Of a stretch of DNA of 64,000 nucleotides, positions 49,533 through 57,646 are shown piece by piece. Within the stretch, counting starts at the first letter, position 1, and each line of letters begins with the position of its first letter. The position numbers were made by a program, and so were the translations under genes. Origin of the DNA: Atopobiaceae bacterium (GTDB lineage: Bacteria; Actinomycetota; Coriobacteriia; Coriobacteriales; Atopobiaceae). Location of the stretch: NCBI GenBank assembly GCA_902834555.1, contig CADFJN010000007.1:62001-126000 (forward strand), in the 5' to 3' direction. Under the pieces are notes generated by a model. It was not told where the DNA came from. It saw nothing but the letters and a program-made list of their open reading frames with translations, and made no database searches.

Positions 49533-50630
49533 CTAATCCGCCTCTTCAAGGTCAAAGGTCACGGTAATGCGGCCCTTGCCAACCCTCACCTTTGGATTGT
49601 TGACGAGAGAAACGTAATACCGGTCTTCGATAAACGAGAAGTCCTTCGCAAGAACACGGGAGAACTCTTCTGCGTCAGGCTTTGAGAGCTTAAGGCCGCG
49701 ACGGTCACGGTAAAGGTCAACCGGCTTGGGCCCCGTGGGGGCATCCGCCTTGCGGAGCATGCGCGAGGCGACGCTTCTCAGAGGGCGAATCTGCCCAGAC
49801 ACCACACGGTGCGCCGTGCGTTCGCTCATCTCAAGTCCAAGGCCCTGGCAGACCGAGAGGAGCTCCCTCGCATCCGCAGCTGCCCGAAGTCGTTCAAGCA
49901 CGGGCAGGGCTGTGAGGTCGTCGATAAAGAGCAGATCTGAGCCGTCAACTGTGGGAGTAACGCGAGCGCGAGCGGTGGCAGCGATCTCTGCCGGAGAACC
50001 AACATAGACCTCGCAGGTGCCATATTCCTCGAGCGCGAACTCGCAGCACGTACGCACAATATTGTGAGGCCCCCGAGCGCAGGTGCGCCTTCCATCTTCG
50101 TCTTCACCCAGCGCGGGCCACGTGGACTGATCGGCACGCTCGGTGAGCTTGGTGGCGTCAGTCACAACCGAGATAGACGCCCCTTTCCCCGGGGCAGACG
50201 AGGCAACACGCGCTGACTCTGCATTCTCCTTTACCGAGTAGAGCGCCATGCCACGCCCGTGGACACCCCAGCGGTCAACGTGGACACTTTCGAGCTTCGA
50301 GGTAACGCGCGCCTCGAAGATATGCTCCTGCATGTCCTCCGGAATGCCCGAACCATCGTCGAGGATGGTCGTGGTGCGAAGGTCCCCCTCACGAGACGTG
50401 GCAAGGTAGATGCGCTTTGCGCCGGCATCCCTAGAGTTGCGTAGAAGCTCGATGACCATGTCCTCCACGCAACGGATATCGTGCTTTGCCTGGCGGCGCT
50501 CCGCCTCCGCAACGCGGAGGCGAACATAGCCCTCGCCAAGGTTCTCCTCTACACGGAGCGACCGCTCGCCGCCCATGCGAGCGACGAAATCGGCCAAACC
50601 GGCCGCGTTGGAGTCCTGCTCCCCTGCCAC
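49533..50630 (-). CDS. GHKL-family ATPase of unknown role
   Basis: 365 aa with an N-terminal Hsp90/MutL/gyrase-type ATP-binding fold: N box MVIELLRNSRDAGA (~58-71), G1 DDGSGIP (91-97) and G2 GVHGRGMALYSV (122-133). After ~160 residues the sequence matches nothing I recognise: no MutL C-domain and no kinase dimerisation or His-phosphorylation helix. The C-terminal third is basic (KPVDLYRDRRGLKLSKPDAE) and ends in a strand-rich VRVGKGRITVTFDLEE. GTG start, 15 nt after rny, so it is translated with RNase Y. Role in RNA or DNA metabolism inferred from context only. Confidence 0.8.
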   Translation of the reverse strand: MAGEQDSNAAGLADFVARMGGERSLRVEENLGEGYVRLRVAEAERRQAKHDIRCVEDMVIELLRNSRDAGAKRIYLATSREGDLRTTTILDDGSGIPEDMQEHIFEARVTSKLESVHVDRWGVHGRGMALYSVKENAESARVASSAPGKGASISVVTDATKLTERADQSTWPALGEDEDGRRTCARGPHNIVRTCCEFALEEYGTCEVYVGSPAEIAATARARVTPTVDGSDLLFIDDLTALPVLERLRAAADARELLSVCQGLGLEMSERTAHRVVSGQIRPLRSVASRMLRKADAPTGPKPVDLYRDRRGLKLSKPDAEEFSRVLAKDFSFIEDRYYVSLVNNPKVRVGKGRITVTFDLEEAD

Positions 50631-50645
50631 GGTAGTACCTCTCGC

Positions 50646-52196
50646 CTACTTGGCGACGTCAACCGCGCGGGACTCGCGGATAACCACAACGCGCACCTGA
50701 CCGGGGTATTCCATCTCGTCCTCGATCTGCTTGGCGATGTCATGCGCAAGCACGGTTGCCTGAGCGTCGGAGATCTTCTCGGGCTCGACCATCACGTGGA
50801 GCTCGCGTCCTGCCTGCATGGCATAGGTACGCTCGACTCCCTCGTGGGCATTGGAAATCTCCTCAAGCTTCTCGAGGCGCTTGATGTAAGTCTCGGCAGA
50901 CTCACGACGAGCACCAGGACGTGCTGCGGAGATGGCGTCTGCCGCCTGTACGAGGACGTCGAGGACGGTATCTGGGTCGACGTCGGCATGGTGTGCCTCG
51001 ATGGCATGAACGATCTCGGGGCGCTCTCCATAGCGGCGAGCGAGGTCGGCGCCAATAACGGCATGTGGGCCCTCGACCTCGTGGTCGATTGCCTTGCCAA
51101 TGTCATGGAGAAGCCCTGCGCGCTTGGCGGGGGCGGGGTCCATTCCCAGCTCTGAGGCCATGATGCCGCAGAGCGCGGAGACCTGGATGGAGTGAGAGAG
51201 GACGTTCTGCCCAAAGGAGGTACGGTACTTGAGCGCACCCAGGGTCTTCACGATTTCGGGGTGGAGGTCATGGATGCCTGCGTCGAAGGCAGCCTGCTCG
51301 CCAGCCTCGCGAACGCGCTCGTTGACAAGGTCCTCGGCCTTCTTATAGAGCTCCTCGATACGTGCGGGGTGAATACGTCCGTCAGCGATGAGGTTCTCAA
51401 GAGCTACACGAGCCGTCTCACGACGGACGGGATCAAAGCTCGAGAGGACAACTGTCTCGGGCGTGTCGTCAATGACGAGCGAGACGCCGGAAACTTGCTC
51501 GAAGGTACGGATGTTCCTGCCCTCACGTCCGATGATGCGACCCTTGAGGTCATCGGAGGGAATGTGGACGGTGGTGACGGTTATCTCGCCCGCCTGGTCG
51601 GCAGCGCAGCGCTGGATAGCCGTGGAGATGATCTCTCGAGCGGTCTTGTCAGCCTTTGCACGCACGTTCTGCTCGGACTCGCGGAGGATCTGGGCCTCGT
51701 CACGAACGCTCTCGGCACGGACGCGTGCGATGAGCTCGTCGTGAGCCTCGTCCTTCGAGAGGCCGGCGATACGCTCGAGCTCGGTGGTCTGCTTGCCCTC
51801 GAGGGCATCGAGGTCGTTCTTGCGACGGTCAAGCTGGCTCTGAAGGTCAGAGAGCTGACGCTCGCGCTTGTCGAGGGCGTCATTGCGGCGATCGAGGGAC
51901 TCCTCACGCTGCATGATGCGGCCTTCCATAGACTGCAGCTCGCCCTTGCGCTTCTTCTCCTCTGCCTCAGAGTTCTGCTTGAGCTGGAGAATCTCCTCCT
52001 TGGCTTCGAGCACCGCCTCCTTCTTGGCAGTGTCCGCTTGGCGGCGGGCCTCAGACGTGATGCGCTCGGCCTCGCCGCGCGCGCTCTCGATTTGCTCATT
52101 AGCAGATTTGAGCTTGGAGTTGCTCTTCCCAGCCAGGAGGAAGTACGCCAAACCCGCTCCTACCGCTAGGCAGATAATTCCTATAACAATTTCCAT
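50646..52196 (-). CDS. rny: Ribonuclease Y
   Basis: 516 aa, standard. N-terminal membrane helix (IGIICLAVGAGLAYFLLAG), long coiled coil (~30-190), KH domain with GRIIGREGRNIRTF, HD domain with GLLHDIGKAIDHE, and a conserved C-terminal domain. Membrane-bound endonuclease starting mRNA decay. GAGGAG precedes the ATG. A strong promoter and a ~180-nt leader lie upstream. Confidence 0.97.
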   Translation of the reverse strand: MEIVIGIICLAVGAGLAYFLLAGKSNSKLKSANEQIESARGEAERITSEARRQADTAKKEAVLEAKEEILQLKQNSEAEEKKRKGELQSMEGRIMQREESLDRRNDALDKRERQLSDLQSQLDRRKNDLDALEGKQTTELERIAGLSKDEAHDELIARVRAESVRDEAQILRESEQNVRAKADKTAREIISTAIQRCAADQAGEITVTTVHIPSDDLKGRIIGREGRNIRTFEQVSGVSLVIDDTPETVVLSSFDPVRRETARVALENLIADGRIHPARIEELYKKAEDLVNERVREAGEQAAFDAGIHDLHPEIVKTLGALKYRTSFGQNVLSHSIQVSALCGIMASELGMDPAPAKRAGLLHDIGKAIDHEVEGPHAVIGADLARRYGERPEIVHAIEAHHADVDPDTVLDVLVQAADAISAARPGARRESAETYIKRLEKLEEISNAHEGVERTYAMQAGRELHVMVEPEKISDAQATVLAHDIAKQIEDEMEYPGQVRVVVIRESRAVDVAK

Positions 52197-52376
52197 AGCC
52201 GCTCCTCAGATGACGAATTCACGAGATTGTTCAGGAGACCCCAACGCATAGCGCTGGGGAACCCGCCATCGGGGTATCCGGCCGCAGATGCCAAAAACAT
52301 GACGTTCCATGATGCTGCCACGGTGAAACAATTACAATGCACAGCTGGTAAACCAGCGGAAGATACGCTCTCAGGC
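52197..52376 (-). other. Long 5' leader of rny
   Basis: The 352 bases between recX and rny hold no gene. From the predicted start near 52376 the leader carries two hairpins: GCTGG/CCAGC-type pairing around 52340-52355 and CCCCA/TGGGG pairing around 52240-52260. Long structured leaders are common for RNase genes under autoregulation, but no named element was recognised. Confidence 0.4.
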
Positions 52377-52382
52377 CTTTCA

Positions 52383-52411
52383 ATCATATGTTCGCATTTG
52401 ATACCTGTCAA
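52383..52411 (-). promoter_or_regulatory. rny promoter
   Basis: Minus strand: consensus -35 TTGACA (52406-52411), 17-bp spacer, -10 TATGAT (52383-52388). Confidence 0.8.
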
Positions 52412-52510
52412 ACTGTTAGGGTACCGCCCGCGCCCAAACCAGCCCCGCTTCACGGAATATACGAGAGAAGCAAGAGGCGAGACGAACTGTGGAGAGAATG
52501 GGTATCGATT

Positions 52511-52541
52511 GCGGGCTCGCCGCAGAATGCAACGAGCCCGC
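52511..52541 (-). terminator. Terminator of recA-recX
   Basis: 9-bp perfect stem GCGGGCTCG/CGAGCCCGC with a 13-nt loop, 8 bp after the recX stop on the minus strand. Confidence 0.65.
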
Positions 52542-52548
52542 AGAACGG

Positions 52549-53253
52549 TTAAATCTCCTCTTGGCGCTCATCTAGGACGCGTTTGGCGGTTCTAGCGGCA
52601 AGCCCCAAGGGAAATCCCCGCGTAGACAGGAAACGCACAATCTTCTCGTAGTCGTTTTTGCCAGTAAGGCGACGCCTGGAAGCAAGCTCGTAGGCCGTCT
52701 CCTCCTCAGACTCCTGTGTGAGGTAGAGCTCGGGCCAACCAGGAACATCACCAATGTCTATGCCGCGGCGCGAAAGCTCCCGCTCAATCCGAACCCTTCC
52801 CCAGCGCTGGGATAGCTTCGAGCGGATAAAGGCGTCGGCAAAGCGTGTGTTGTCCACAAGGCCGCATTCGACTGCCCTCTTGCAAGTGTGCTCGACGGTC
52901 TGAGGTGCATAACCATCCCTCAAGAGCCGCTCAGAGAGCTCGCCTTCGGAGTAGTCCCTTCGGTCGATGAGGGAGGCCGAACGCTCCATGGCGCACTTGC
53001 GAGAGACCTCCCCCATCGAATACAACAGCTCGGCACGTGACGAGGGAAGAAGCTCTCGGCCTCTGGCCTTGGCGTCTAGCGAACGCGCCACCGCAACGGG
53101 GACGCTAATGTGCTCTTCCCCGTGCTTGGGCGTTCTCACCACAACCTCACCGCGAGGAGCGGCCTGCCCCAGGCCGCGTGATCCGCGCTGGGGCAGGTGG
53201 ACCTCCCAGTCAAGAGCCGTCTTTGGCCACTCTCTCTTGGCGGAACGCGTCAC
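52549..53253 (-). CDS. recX: Regulatory protein RecX
   Basis: 234 aa. The RecX three-helix repeats occupy the C-terminal two thirds: DYSEGELSERLLRDGY, VDNTRFADAFIRSKL with RWGRVRIERELSRRGI, and a last repeat NDYEKIVRFLSTRGF. The N-terminal ~75 residues are an extra non-conserved region. RecX modulates RecA filament activity. The ATG overlaps the recA stop (ATGA), so the two are translationally coupled. Confidence 0.9.
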   Translation of the reverse strand: MTRSAKREWPKTALDWEVHLPQRGSRGLGQAAPRGEVVVRTPKHGEEHISVPVAVARSLDAKARGRELLPSSRAELLYSMGEVSRKCAMERSASLIDRRDYSEGELSERLLRDGYAPQTVEHTCKRAVECGLVDNTRFADAFIRSKLSQRWGRVRIERELSRRGIDIGDVPGWPELYLTQESEEETAYELASRRRLTGKNDYEKIVRFLSTRGFPLGLAARTAKRVLDERQEEI

Positions 53254-54353
53254 TGCTGAACGTCCTCAGAGTCTGGACCGGCACCGTCTACAGGCTCGCC
53301 CACACGCTCGTCCCCAAGGACAAGCCCACAGGCAACGCGCACCTTGTGGTCAATCTCCTCCATGAGGTCCGGATTGGAGGCAAGAAACGCCTTTGCCGCC
53401 TCGCGACCCTGGCCAAGGCGCTCTCCCTCGTAGGTGAACCAGGAGCCAGACTTGTCGACAATCTGATATTCAACCGCCATATCAAGCACCGAGCCCTCCT
53501 TGGAAATACCCGTGCCGTACATGATGTCGAACTCTGCCGACTTAAAGGGAGGGGCTACCTTGTTCTTGACAACCTTCACCCTTACGCGGTTACCAACAAC
53601 CTCGCCGTTGACCTTGATGCTATCAACACGCCTGATGTCCATGCGCACCGACGAGAAGAACTTGAGCGCGCGGCCACCGGGGGTTGTTTCGGGGTTGCCA
53701 AACATGACGCCAATCTTCTCGCGCAGCTGGTTGATGAAGATGCAGGTGGTGTTTGACTTGGAGAGGGAGCCCGCGAGCTTGCGGAGTGCCTGGCTCATGA
53801 GACGGGCCTGAAGGCCAACCGTAGTGTCTCCGATCTCACCCTCGATCTCGGCACGAGGAACAAGCGCAGCCACGGAGTCGATGACGACGACGTCAATGGC
53901 ACCCGAGCGCACAAGCATGTCACAGATTTCCAAGGCCTGCTCGCCGGTATCTGGCTGCGAGATGAGGACTTCATCGATGTCTACGCCAATGCGCGCCGCG
54001 TATCCTGGGTCAAGCGCATGCTCTGCGTCGATGAACGCCACGACCCCACCCATGGCCTGGGCCTCTGCAAGAATCTCAAGCGAGAGCGTAGTCTTACCCG
54101 AGGACTCTGGACCGTAAATCTCGACGATGCGCCCGCGTGGGACGCCCCCTATGCCAAGAGCGGCGTCAAGAGCCAGAGAACCAGTAGGGATGGCCTCGAC
54201 CTCAAGGCTGGCGTTGTCATCGCCATAGCGCATGATGGCGCCCTTGCCAAACTTCTTCTCTATCTCTTGCGTGGTAACCTCGAGCGCCTTATCGCGCTCC
54301 TCCGTAGTCTCGGGGTGGTTGACCTCTTTGACAGTACCCTTGCTCCTGGCCAT
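53250..54353 (-). CDS. recA: Recombinase RecA
   Basis: 367 aa. Walker A GPESSGKTT, Walker B VVVIDSVAAL, MAW-type loop L1/L2 region (GVMFGNPETTPGGRALKFFS) and a short acidic C-terminal tail. Homologous recombination and LexA co-protease. Expressed from its own promoter with a LexA box in the spacer; recX follows by overlap. Confidence 0.98.
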   Translation of the reverse strand: MARSKGTVKEVNHPETTEERDKALEVTTQEIEKKFGKGAIMRYGDDNASLEVEAIPTGSLALDAALGIGGVPRGRIVEIYGPESSGKTTLSLEILAEAQAMGGVVAFIDAEHALDPGYAARIGVDIDEVLISQPDTGEQALEICDMLVRSGAIDVVVIDSVAALVPRAEIEGEIGDTTVGLQARLMSQALRKLAGSLSKSNTTCIFINQLREKIGVMFGNPETTPGGRALKFFSSVRMDIRRVDSIKVNGEVVGNRVRVKVVKNKVAPPFKSAEFDIMYGTGISKEGSVLDMAVEYQIVDKSGSWFTYEGERLGQGREAAKAFLASNPDLMEEIDHKVRVACGLVLGDERVGEPVDGAGPDSEDVQQ

Positions 54354-54382
54354 GCTTGCTCCTCATCTATTGGCTGCCACCG

Positions 54383-54411
54383 ATGATATACGAACACCCG
54401 TTCGTAGTCAA
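54383..54411 (-). promoter_or_regulatory. recA promoter with embedded SOS box
   Basis: Minus strand: -35 TTGACT (54406-54411), 17-bp spacer, -10 TATCAT (54383-54388). The spacer holds CGAACGGGTGTTCG (54391-54404), whose outer CGAAC/GTTCG arms form a perfect dyad and match the LexA consensus. Confidence 0.9.
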
Positions 54412-54582
54412 CATCGCTGGCCACAGCTTACGAGGAAGGGCTTGCACCATTTTGACGCTGCACGGACAGGATTCTTTCACAGGGCAGTCACGTCTCTGAC
54501 GTGCACAGATATCTACCTGCATAAACAGCATCGCCCAAGGACTGGCGCGTCTAGCAGAAACGCGTAGCGAGAAAGAAAAAAG

Positions 54583-55107
54583 TTAGCGCTTCTCGGCAGA
54601 ATCTCTAACGCCCTGAATGAGAAGTTCGAGCGCACGCCTCACGGCACGCGCGCGCACCTCAGCGCGGTCCCCCTCAAAGAGGTTTGGAAACGTTTGCGTG
54701 GAGAAAGGCGTGGACAGGCCCATCCACACGGTTCCAACGGGCTTGCCGGGCTCTTCGCCGCCCGGTCCGGCTATACCGGTTATCGAGACAGCAACGTCGC
54801 ACCCTAGCACGCGACGTGCCCCCTCCGCCATGGCTGCTGCGCATTCGCTTGAAACGGCACCAACGCCTGGGGCATCGAGAATGTCGTTCGAGACGCCCAG
54901 CACCTCGCGCTTGACGGGTATCGCATAGCTAACAACTCCGCCACGTATAGCCTCGGAGGAGCCTGGAATGGCCGTGATGGCCGATGCCACCAGCCCTCCG
55001 GTACAGGATTCTGCCGTGCCAACCGTTACGCCAGAAGCCCGACACGCAGCGACGAGCGACTCGCATGCATCGAGCGTCTCGCCGTCGAAGATGACGGAAG
55101 GTACCAT
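54583..55107 (-). CDS. cinA: CinA C-terminal family (PncC-type nicotinamide-nucleotide amidase)
   Basis: 174 aa, only the amidase domain: TVGTAESCTGGLVASAIT (catalytic Ser region), GGVVSYA, GVSNDIL and SITGIAGPGG with GTVWMGL. The N-terminal MoCF-like domain of long CinA is absent, so it is PncC-like, deamidating NMN in NAD salvage. ATG 55107 follows GGGGGAG that overlaps the end of pgsA. 229 bp downstream lies recA with its own promoter. Confidence 0.9.
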   Translation of the reverse strand: MVPSVIFDGETLDACESLVAACRASGVTVGTAESCTGGLVASAITAIPGSSEAIRGGVVSYAIPVKREVLGVSNDILDAPGVGAVSSECAAAMAEGARRVLGCDVAVSITGIAGPGGEEPGKPVGTVWMGLSTPFSTQTFPNLFEGDRAEVRARAVRRALELLIQGVRDSAEKR

Positions 55108-55109
55108 GG

Positions 55110-55718
55110 CTATCGCTCCCCCACTACGTACGACCATGCCTTGACGAAGTAGTCGATACCCGACCAAGCCGTCAGTACAACCGCTGCGACCATGAGCACC
55201 TGTCCGAGCAGCTCAAAGGCCTCCGCAGCGCCACCCGTGGGAAGCGCAATGGCAAGGAGCAGTGCGGAGATGGCAACCATCGTAACAGCGGTTTTCCCCT
55301 TGCCCAGAGGAGAGGCCGCGATGACGGTGCCAGATGAGGCCACGACCATGCGCAGTCCAGACACGAGGAACTCGCGTGCAACAATAACGAGCAGAACCCA
55401 CGAGGAGACCTCTCCCCGCTCGAGGAGAAAGCAGAGAGCAACCACCACGACGAGCTTGTCGGCTATGGGATCAAGGAACTTGCCAAAGGTCGTGACCTCG
55501 TTCCTGCTGCGCGCAAGGTAGCCATCGAGCTTATCGGTGAGCGAAAGCGCCGCAAAGAAGAGAAAGACGCCAAGTGACCACCCGGAGCCCAAGCCAGCAA
55601 CAGGAGACATCTCGGCGACGAGAAGCCACAGTGGGACGGCGGCCACGCGAACGAAGGTCACAATGTTGGCTGGGGTCCAGATGGAGGACGCATCCCCCTT
55701 GGAGGTTGCGCCGCTCAT
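55110..55718 (-). CDS. pgsA: CDP-diacylglycerol-glycerol-3-phosphate 3-phosphatidyltransferase
   Basis: 202 aa, four or five membrane helices. Starts WTPANIVTFVRVAAVP; catalytic motif DGYLARSR...GKFLDPIADK. Makes phosphatidylglycerophosphate. ATG overlaps the rimO stop by 4 nt; the order rimO-pgsA-cinA is conserved in many Gram-positives. Confidence 0.93.
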   Translation of the reverse strand: MSGATSKGDASSIWTPANIVTFVRVAAVPLWLLVAEMSPVAGLGSGWSLGVFLFFAALSLTDKLDGYLARSRNEVTTFGKFLDPIADKLVVVVALCFLLERGEVSSWVLLVIVAREFLVSGLRMVVASSGTVIAASPLGKGKTAVTMVAISALLLAIALPTGGAAEAFELLGQVLMVAAVVLTAWSGIDYFVKAWSYVVGER

Positions 55719-57052
55719 CGCACCCCCTCCTCGCCCTCAACGACCTCACCAACGAGGTCGTACGTGAAGGAGTCAACGAGATCGCAGGTCACACTGTCGC
55801 CGACGGCAAGGTCACCGCTCTCGATGTGCACGACGCCGTCGGAGTCTGGAGCCTGGAACCAGGCATGGCCGATGAACTCAGCGCCGTCGGGTCCGTCCTC
55901 AATGCCATCAACGATGACGCGCACGCGCTCGCCAACGTGCCTCTCTGCAGCTGCAAAGCCCAGCTGCTCGGTAAGGTCAATGAGACGCTGCGTACGCTCG
56001 AGCTTGACCTCATCAGGAACCTGGTCGGGCATGGTCGCGGCGCGCGTGCCCTCCTCGGGGGAGTACGTGAAGACGGAGCAGTAGTCAAACTCCTCGTCCT
56101 GAAGGAAGTCTAGCAGCTCCTGCGCCTCCTCGTCCGTCTCGCCAGGGAAGCCCGCCATTGCCGTCGTGCGAAGAACCATGCCGGGAATCTCTTTGCGCAG
56201 ATGCGCAAAGAGATCAGAGAACCCCTGTGCCGAGCCCTTGCGGCCCATGCGCTCGAGCACGGTAGCCGAGCAGTGCTGGATGGGAATGTCGATGTAGGGA
56301 AGCACTTCGGGGACGTCACGGATGGTCGAGACAAGCTCCTCAGTCATGCCCTCGGGCTGCAGGTACAGCACGCGCACCCAGCCGCCATAGGGGTGTACGA
56401 CCTCGGCAACCTGGCGAAGGAGCGATGCCAGGGTACGGGGCGTGTCGAAGTCGGAACCCCAGATGCCCGTATCCTGCCCAATGAGCACGACCTCGCGCAC
56501 GCCACCCTCCATGAGGGAGTGGACCTCTTCACAGATCTCCTCAGCCCTACGGGAGTGATAGCGCCCACGGATATAGGGGATGGCGCAGAACGCACAGAAC
56601 CTGTCGCAGCCCTCGGAGATCTTAACGTAGGCGCTTGCGCCGTCAACGGTGCGGAGAACACCCTGGGGAATCCCGGGCGCAACGTCGCGCTCTAGCCCCA
56701 GCACGCCGTCCACAACATCAACAATGCCGTCTTCGTCGTCGGCGTTCACAAAGGCGGAGACCTCGGGCAACTCTTCGGCGAGAGGAGCACCGTAGCGCGA
56801 GGGAACACAACCGCACATCACGATGGGGAGCGTGTGTCCCTCTCCCTCCTCCTGCTGCGCAAGCTCGAGCGTGGTGTCAAGCGACTCCTGCGTTGCCGAG
56901 ACGAGAAACGAGCACGTGTTGATGAGAGCCAGGTCCGCCTTGTCTGGATCGTCCGTCTCGTCGTAGCCGGCTCCGAGAAGCAAGGCGCGCATGCGGTCGG
57001 TATCAACCTCGTTCTTGGCGCATCCGCGGGTGATGAAGAGAATACTTGGCAT
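55715..57052 (-). CDS. rimO: Ribosomal protein S12 methylthiotransferase RimO
   Basis: 445 aa radical-SAM methylthiotransferase of the MiaB family. RimO-like start ILFITRGCAKNEVDTDRM, INTCSFL, VMCGCVPSRY, radical-SAM CDRFCAFCAIPYIRG and a C-terminal TRAM domain. It methylthiolates Asp88 of ribosomal protein S12. The weak AAGG is the only ribosome-binding site. It lies 9 nt after yajQ. Confidence 0.95.
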   Translation of the reverse strand: MPSILFITRGCAKNEVDTDRMRALLLGAGYDETDDPDKADLALINTCSFLVSATQESLDTTLELAQQEEGEGHTLPIVMCGCVPSRYGAPLAEELPEVSAFVNADDEDGIVDVVDGVLGLERDVAPGIPQGVLRTVDGASAYVKISEGCDRFCAFCAIPYIRGRYHSRRAEEICEEVHSLMEGGVREVVLIGQDTGIWGSDFDTPRTLASLLRQVAEVVHPYGGWVRVLYLQPEGMTEELVSTIRDVPEVLPYIDIPIQHCSATVLERMGRKGSAQGFSDLFAHLRKEIPGMVLRTTAMAGFPGETDEEAQELLDFLQDEEFDYCSVFTYSPEEGTRAATMPDQVPDEVKLERTQRLIDLTEQLGFAAAERHVGERVRVIVDGIEDGPDGAEFIGHAWFQAPDSDGVVHIESGDLAVGDSVTCDLVDSFTYDLVGEVVEGEEGVR

Positions 57053-57061
57053 GAGATGACC

Positions 57062-57559
57062 TTATCGGTAGTTGACGTACTGGAGGGGCTGGCCGTAGTC
57101 GTTGCCACGGAGAAGGGCGATGACCTGCTGGAGCGCATCCTTTGAAGGAGAACTAACCCTTAGCTTATCCCCTTCGATGGTAGCCTTGGCCTTGAGCTTG
57201 GAGTCGCGGATGTCCTTGGAGATCTTCTTTGCAAGTTCCGCGTCGATGCCCTGCACAAGGTGGCCCTGCTGCCTGACGCTCATGCCAGACGCCGCCTGTG
57301 GCTTGTCCCAGCGCAGCGCGGTGAGGTCAACGCCACGCTTCACGAGCTTAGAGCCGAGAATATCGCGAACCTGGCCAGCAACGAACTCGGAGGGGGCCTC
57401 CACCGTAAACGCTCCCTCGCCCTTTGCGAGCGCAAGCGATGCCCCGGTTCCCTTGAGGTCATAGCGCTGCGAAATCTCGCGGGCTGCCTGCTGGTAGGCG
57501 TTGTCGACTTCCTGCATGTCGACGATAGAGACCACGTCGAAACTCGAATCCTTGGCCAT
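57062..57559 (-). CDS. YajQ-family nucleotide-binding protein
   Basis: 165 aa, UPF0234/YajQ, two ferredoxin-like halves: SSFDVVSIVDMQEVDNAYQQ start, ISQRYDLKGTGASL, and the end KDALQQVIALLRG. Some members bind cyclic di-GMP and act with transcription factors; binding here is untested. GGGAGGA precedes the ATG. Confidence 0.93.
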   Translation of the reverse strand: MAKDSSFDVVSIVDMQEVDNAYQQAAREISQRYDLKGTGASLALAKGEGAFTVEAPSEFVAGQVRDILGSKLVKRGVDLTALRWDKPQAASGMSVRQQGHLVQGIDAELAKKISKDIRDSKLKAKATIEGDKLRVSSPSKDALQQVIALLRGNDYGQPLQYVNYR

Positions 57560-57623
57560 GAGTCATCCTCCCCTGCCTGCCGCGTGGCCAATCTGCACGC
57601 AGCAAACGAATACTAATAACCGT

Positions 57624-57640
57624 GGGCCTGCGCGAGGCCC
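57624..57640 (-). terminator. Hairpin after rodZ
   Basis: GGGCCT/AGGCCC with a 5-nt loop, 7 bp before the rodZ stop boundary on the minus strand, followed by ACGGTTATTAG. Weak; it may only attenuate read-through into yajQ. Confidence 0.4.
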
Positions 57641-57646
57641 CTTGCC

